From: Plutella xylostella
Lineage: Eukaryota > Arthropoda > Insecta > Lepidoptera > Plutellidae
DNA: 64,000 bases
NCBI RefSeq assembly: GCF_932276165.1
Contig: NC_063995.1
Span: forward strand, 3,100,001 to 3,164,000
Direction: 5' to 3'
The notes under the pieces were generated by a model that did not search any database, was not told the DNA's origin, and saw nothing but the letters and a program-made list of their open reading frames with translations. Within the stretch, counting starts at the first letter, position 1, and each line of letters starts with the position of its first letter. The position numbers were made by a program, and so were the translations under genes. This document shows positions 40,501-46,500 of the stretch, piece by piece.

Positions 40501-43500
40501 GCAAGCGTAGCGTGAAGCACCCTCCGGCCTTCTGGTCCGACAATATTAGACAAGTAGCCGGTATTGGCTGAATGAGGAGGAGTTAGGACAGAATCTTTGT
40601 GGCACTCCTTGGGGAAGTCCGATCATACAAAAAATATATACTTTTATAACGGTGCAATTTTTTTATTCAAACGATTTATTACTACAAAATGTATTTAATC
40701 TAACTTTTCCTTCCTAGGCAATAATGTCAACAATGGTCCGCGAGCGCCAGCACGGCCCCGTCGTGGAACTGTCCCGCGTGGCGGCGCGGCGCGCGCGGCG
40801 GGGCGGCGCGGGGCTGGCGGGGGCGGGCGGCATGCGCTCCGTGTTCGGCCAGATGGTGGCGCGCCTGCCGCACCTCACGCCCGACGCGCTGCTGCTGCCT
40901 AGCCGCGTGTGGAAGGTCAAGCTGGCTGGTGGGTAGAGTTGATGGGTTTGTGGGTGGACTGATTTTGAGCGCATTTTTCGAACGCACACAAGTGACTTTT
41001 GTTTAAATGATGATGTTGGTGCGTTTCATCACTTTTGATAATTCCTGAGAGAATGTTACTTTTATGTGTCAACGTCGTATGAAAGTAACTGTCAGCTATC
41101 AATAGATACAGTAGTATTGAAGTCCCGAGCGCCAGCACGGCCCTGTCGTCGAACTATCCCGAGTAGCAGCGTTGTTGGGTTTGTGGGTAGACTGATTTTG
41201 CGCACATTCTACGAACGACACAAGTTTGGAAGTTTGCCTTTTGTTTATATGTTTTGGTGGCAAAATTCTACTTTTTATGTATCAAAGTCGTATGATAGTA
41301 GCTGTCAGCTATCAATAGGTATAGTTTTGAAGACCCGAGCGCCAGCACGGCCCTGTCGTGGAACTGTCCCGCGTGGCGGCGCGGCGCGGGGCTGGCGGGG
41401 GCGGGCGGCATGCGCTCCGTGTTCGGCCAGATGGTGGCGCGCCTGCCGCACCTCACGCCCGACGCGCTGCTGCTGCCCAGCCGCGTGTGGAAGGTCAAGC
41501 TGGCCGGTGGGTTTACTTGTTGGGTAGACTGCTTTTGAGCGCATTTTTCGACCGCAACGAGTTTCTTTTTACGTTTCTTTTGGTAACTTTCATCACTTTT
41601 GAAAAATCCTGACAGAATGCTAATTTTTAAGTGTCAAAGTCGTATGATAGTAACTGTCAGCTATCAATAGAAAATTCCTGACAGAATGCTACTTTTTCTG
41701 TGTCAAAGTCGTGGGATAGTAACTGTCAGCTATCAATAGAAAATTCCTGACAGAATGCTACTTATTATGTGTCAAAGTCGTATGATAGTAGGTAACTGTC
41801 AGCTATCAATACATATAGTATAAAGTACCGAGCGCCAGAACGGCCCTGTCGTGGAACTATCCCGCGTGGCGGCGCGGCGCGCGCCGCGGGGCGGCGCGGG
41901 GCTGGCGGGGGCGGGCGGCATGCGCTCCGTGTTCGGCCAGATGGTGGCGCGCCTGCCGCACCTCACGCCCGACGCGCTGCTGCTGCCCAGCCGCGTGTGG
42001 AAGGTCAAGCTGGCTGGTGGGTTGAGTTGTTGGATTTTTGGGTAGGACTGATTTTGAGGGCATTCTACGAACGACACAAGTGCCTTTTTTGTTTATATAC
42101 GTGTTAGTGACTTTCATCACTTTTGAAAATTCTTGACGGAATGCTACTTTTTAACCGACTTCGAAAAAAGGAGGAGGTTCTCAATTCGTCTGTATGTTTT
42201 TTTTTAAATGTATGTTCACCGATTATTCCGCCATTTTTATGTCACAAAGTCGTATGATAGCACGGGTAGTGGAACTATCCCGCGTGGCGGCGCGGCGCGC
42301 GCGGCGGGGCGGCGCGGGGCTGGCGGGGGCGGGCGGCATGCGCTCCGTGTTCGGCCAGATGGTGGCGCGCCTGCCGCACCTCACGCCCGACGCGCTGCTG
42401 CTGCCCAGCCGCGTGTGGAAGGTTAAATTGGCCGGTGGGTTGAGTTGTTGGGTTTCTGGTCAAATTACTTGGACCACATTCTACGGATGCGGCGATTGCC
42501 TCACCTCTTTATGTCTCTTTTGTACCTTTCATCACTTTAAAAAATGCGTTTTTGGATTGTAAAAAATCTGCGTATCTACCAAAGATAGGTCGTGTTGTTC
42601 CTATGTGTCTACAGGGTGTTACAAAAAGGGTATACTAGGCCGAAACCTACGTGTGCAGCATGTTATATCTAAATGAATTTTCGGGATTAGATATAACATG
42701 CTGCACACGTAGGTTTCTGCTTAGTATACCCTTTTTGCAACACCCTGTATAATAAACAATTTCCTCACCTCAACCCCGTCTGTTCTCAGGTGAGAGCGTG
42801 GACGACTGCGGCGGCGGCTATAGCGAAAGCATTGCCGAAATGTGTGAGGAACTACAGAACGGCTCGCTACCCCTACTGCTGGCGACCCCCAACGGACGCG
42901 GCGACGCCGGCGCTTCCAGAGACACCTTCCTACTGAACCCCACTGCCAACTCGCCGCTGCATTTGAACTGCTTCCGGTTCCTAGGTGAGTGGTTTGAAAT
43001 ATCATGGTCATGTAGAAATATGCATCCAGATCCAAAAGACGTGGCTTGCCAAGATTTCGTCGAATAGTCCTAGCTATAGGGCTGCAGAATTTAGTCCTGG
43101 GCATAGATATAGTAGGTATGAGATGTGTGAGGAACTACAGAACGGCTCGCTACCCCTACTCCTGGCCACGCCCAACGGACGCGGCGACGCTGGTGCTTCC
43201 AGAGACATCTTCCTACTGAACCCTACTGCTAACTCGCCGCTGCATCTCAACTGCTTCAGGTTCTTAGGTGAGTGGTTAAGGATATCATGACCATGTAGAT
43301 TGTTCGAGCCATTTTGGAAAGGTGCGTCTACTAGATCCATAAGAGAAGAGGGATGCCTTGCTAATCAATCGGATAGAGCTTAATAGATGGCAGGTGGTAT
43401 GAGATGTGTGAGGAACTACAGAACGGCTCGTTACCCCTACTCCTTGCCACGCCCAACGGACGCGGCGACGCTGGAGCTTCCAGAGATACCTTCCTGCTAC

Positions 43501-46500
43501 ACCCCACTGCCAACTCGCCGCTGCATCTCAACTGCTTCAGGTTCTTAGGTGAGGTGTTTGGAATGTCATGACCTTGTAGAAGGATGCGTCCAGATCCAGA
43601 AGGCGTGGCTTGCCGAGCGTTCGTCGGATAGTCCTATTAGTCAGAATTTAGTCCTGGGCATAGATAGCTGGAGGTATGAAATGTGTGAAGAACTACAGAA
43701 CGGCTCGCTGCCCCTACTCCTGGCCACGCCCAACGGACGCGGCGACGCTGGCGCTTCCCGGGACACCTTCCTACTGAACCCTACTGCTAACTCGCAGCTG
43801 CATTTGAACTGCTTCAGGTTCTTAGGTGAGTGGTCTGGAATATTATAATTTATAACCACGTAGTCCATGTATCGATGCAGAAGAAGCATAGATTGCCAAG
43901 AATTAAATAAAAAGCCGCTTCGCCTGAGTGACTCGGCTTCCTTTAGTGGGTACGTTGCTATAGATATGACGCAAAATATCTGGACGCAACTGAAGTGATA
44001 CCTGGTTGTGGAAGAACTACACAACGGCTGGCTACTGGCTACCCCACATTGCTAGACCCTTATTTGTCAACCGGCCATGGTTTATAATTTAGCTATAAGT
44101 CAACCTGATAGTTAGGTACCTATGATGATCAATAAAAAGCATAACTACAACATAACATTAACTCACATTCTTCCCCACAGGTGTCCTCATGGGTATAGCG
44201 ATCCGCACGGGCTCCCCGCTGTCGCTGTCGCTAGCGGAGGGCGTGTGGCGGCAGGCGGCGGGGCAGGCGCTGCGCCCGCAGGACCTGGCCGAGGTCGACA
44301 AGGACTTCCTGCCCGCGCTGCTGTGTATTAGAGACATGACGCCCACTAATAAGGTGAGTATTTTTATGATGTGAGGTGAGGGTGGGACGCAGGGTGCGTC
44401 AAAATCGAGTGATGTCATTGGTGCGTGCTGTTTCGCTCGGTCGCTATTGGTTGCGGCGTAGAGGTATTTTGGATGCTCTCTTAGGGCCCATGACCTCAGT
44501 CGCGACACGATTTTTAAGTGCGTGACCATTTAAATTCCGCAACTGTGCAAGCGCGCGCAGGCCCTTATCTATGGTTTCATTTGAGTCTTCTTACCTGATC
44601 CTGATACTAACTGTAACATTATGTCTTACAACAGGAGTTGCAGAACCTGGACCTCCCGTTCTCGATCCCGTCGGCGGCTGGGCACGAGGTGCCGCTGTCC
44701 ACGCGGCACAAGCGCGTCACGCCCGAGAACAAGGACGAGTACCTGCGCCTCGCGCTGCACTACCGGTCAGTACTGTAGTATGATACAACCTGTACAAGAA
44801 ACATGGGAATAAAATAATGATATAAAAAAGGCTACATAAAAAAAATATGAAGAAGGCGGCCGTCCGAACTCCTCCATACTCCCACTGATGTAACGAGCTC
44901 CATTTTTATTTTGTTTCTTTATCTGCACTTGTTATATGATGCTGTACTAGGACGGTGTCAATGTAGCCGACAAACAAAAGAGTAACTTGTAATGATGATA
45001 AAGTACATGAGAAAGCCTTATCACCTGTTTCTTATAAACGTTCGGCGTAATCTAGACATTCAACGACTGCCGCTAATCTGACTTACCATTCGAAGTAACT
45101 AAGTGACAACTTTGTCCCAACTTCCGCAGGCTACACGAGTTCGACGAGCAAGCGCTGGCGGTGCGCGACGGGCTGTCGCGCGTGGTGCCGGCGCCGCTGC
45201 TGGCGCTGTTCACCGCCGCCGAGCTGGAGACCATGGTGTGCGGCTCCCCGGACATCCCTATCCACGCCCTGCGCGCCTCCGCCTCCTACAAAGGTACCTA
45301 TCTACCTGTAGGTCTGCTACCCCCAGAGGGTCTAGTCTTAACGTTTTCTCGCATACAAAGTGGTGCCTCTAGCGGAAACTATCATGCAACTTTTGACAGA
45401 TAATGTATGCACATGACAGAAGTAACTTTTATTGTTTTAATAAATTGCAAAACCTGTACTAAACGTACAGGCGCTACAATGTTTACGCTGTACCCTTATT
45501 CATCTTACTCTGCGTACACACCGGCCCAACGAAGGCCAACGAACGGGTAACGTTGGCCTTCGTCGCTTCAATCCGCCCTGTATTATGAATGATAAATATC
45601 CATCGTTGGGATAACCGTTGGCGTTCGTTGGGCGTTCGTTGGCCCGGTGTGTACGCAGCTTTAGCGTGTCGGTGACAATCACTAAAGCTGGTCGATCACC
45701 GTGGTGGCAGTCAATCGCTGAGTATCACGATGCCCCGCCGGACCTGTATAAGGTAGTGGTACGAATCCTGTGTATCCTTATGACTGCCTACTAGCTCTGT
45801 TTCTTACCTGATAATTATGAGCTAATTAATCCATTGTCTACTTCCAGGTATAGAGCCGACGGCGCCGCTGGTGCAGTGGTTCTGGGAGGTGATGGAGGAG
45901 CTGTCGGGCGCCGAGCGCGCGCTGTTCCTGCGCTTCGTGTGGGGCCGCACGAGGCTGCCGCGCGCGCCGCAGGACCCGCGCCAGAGGGACTTTGTGCTGC
46001 AGGTTACTAGTTTATTCAACAAATTTATCAGCGAATTATGTTCCGTGGCATCTTCATCTTCCAAGGAGCGCGTAAATTCTCTGACATTAACCTTTTAACC
46101 TTTGTGATCCAACACAAGCGGCTAGGTACCTTTAGGGTCGTCCTGATCGTCCTAGGCCCGCCAGCTATTACTTACATTATTACACTTATAACTGGCTAAA
46201 AATTGTGTAACAATGCAAGTTTATCAAAAGGAAAGGAAGGACAAGGAAATACTTTAGAACCCTGTATGAGTCTATATTTTTATGTCCAGGTGCTGGATAA
46301 ATACCACCCGCCGGACAACTTCTTGCCGGAGAGCTACACGTGTTTCTTCCTGCTCAAGATGCCGCGCTACTCCAGCAAAGCCGTGCTTAGAGAGAAACTC
46401 AGGTAATGTCTCAAATTATCCCATTTGAACCTTGCACATATAGAAATCTAGTAATGTTTGCGATGATCGGTAAGGAAACTGTCAACGACCATTCATAAAG

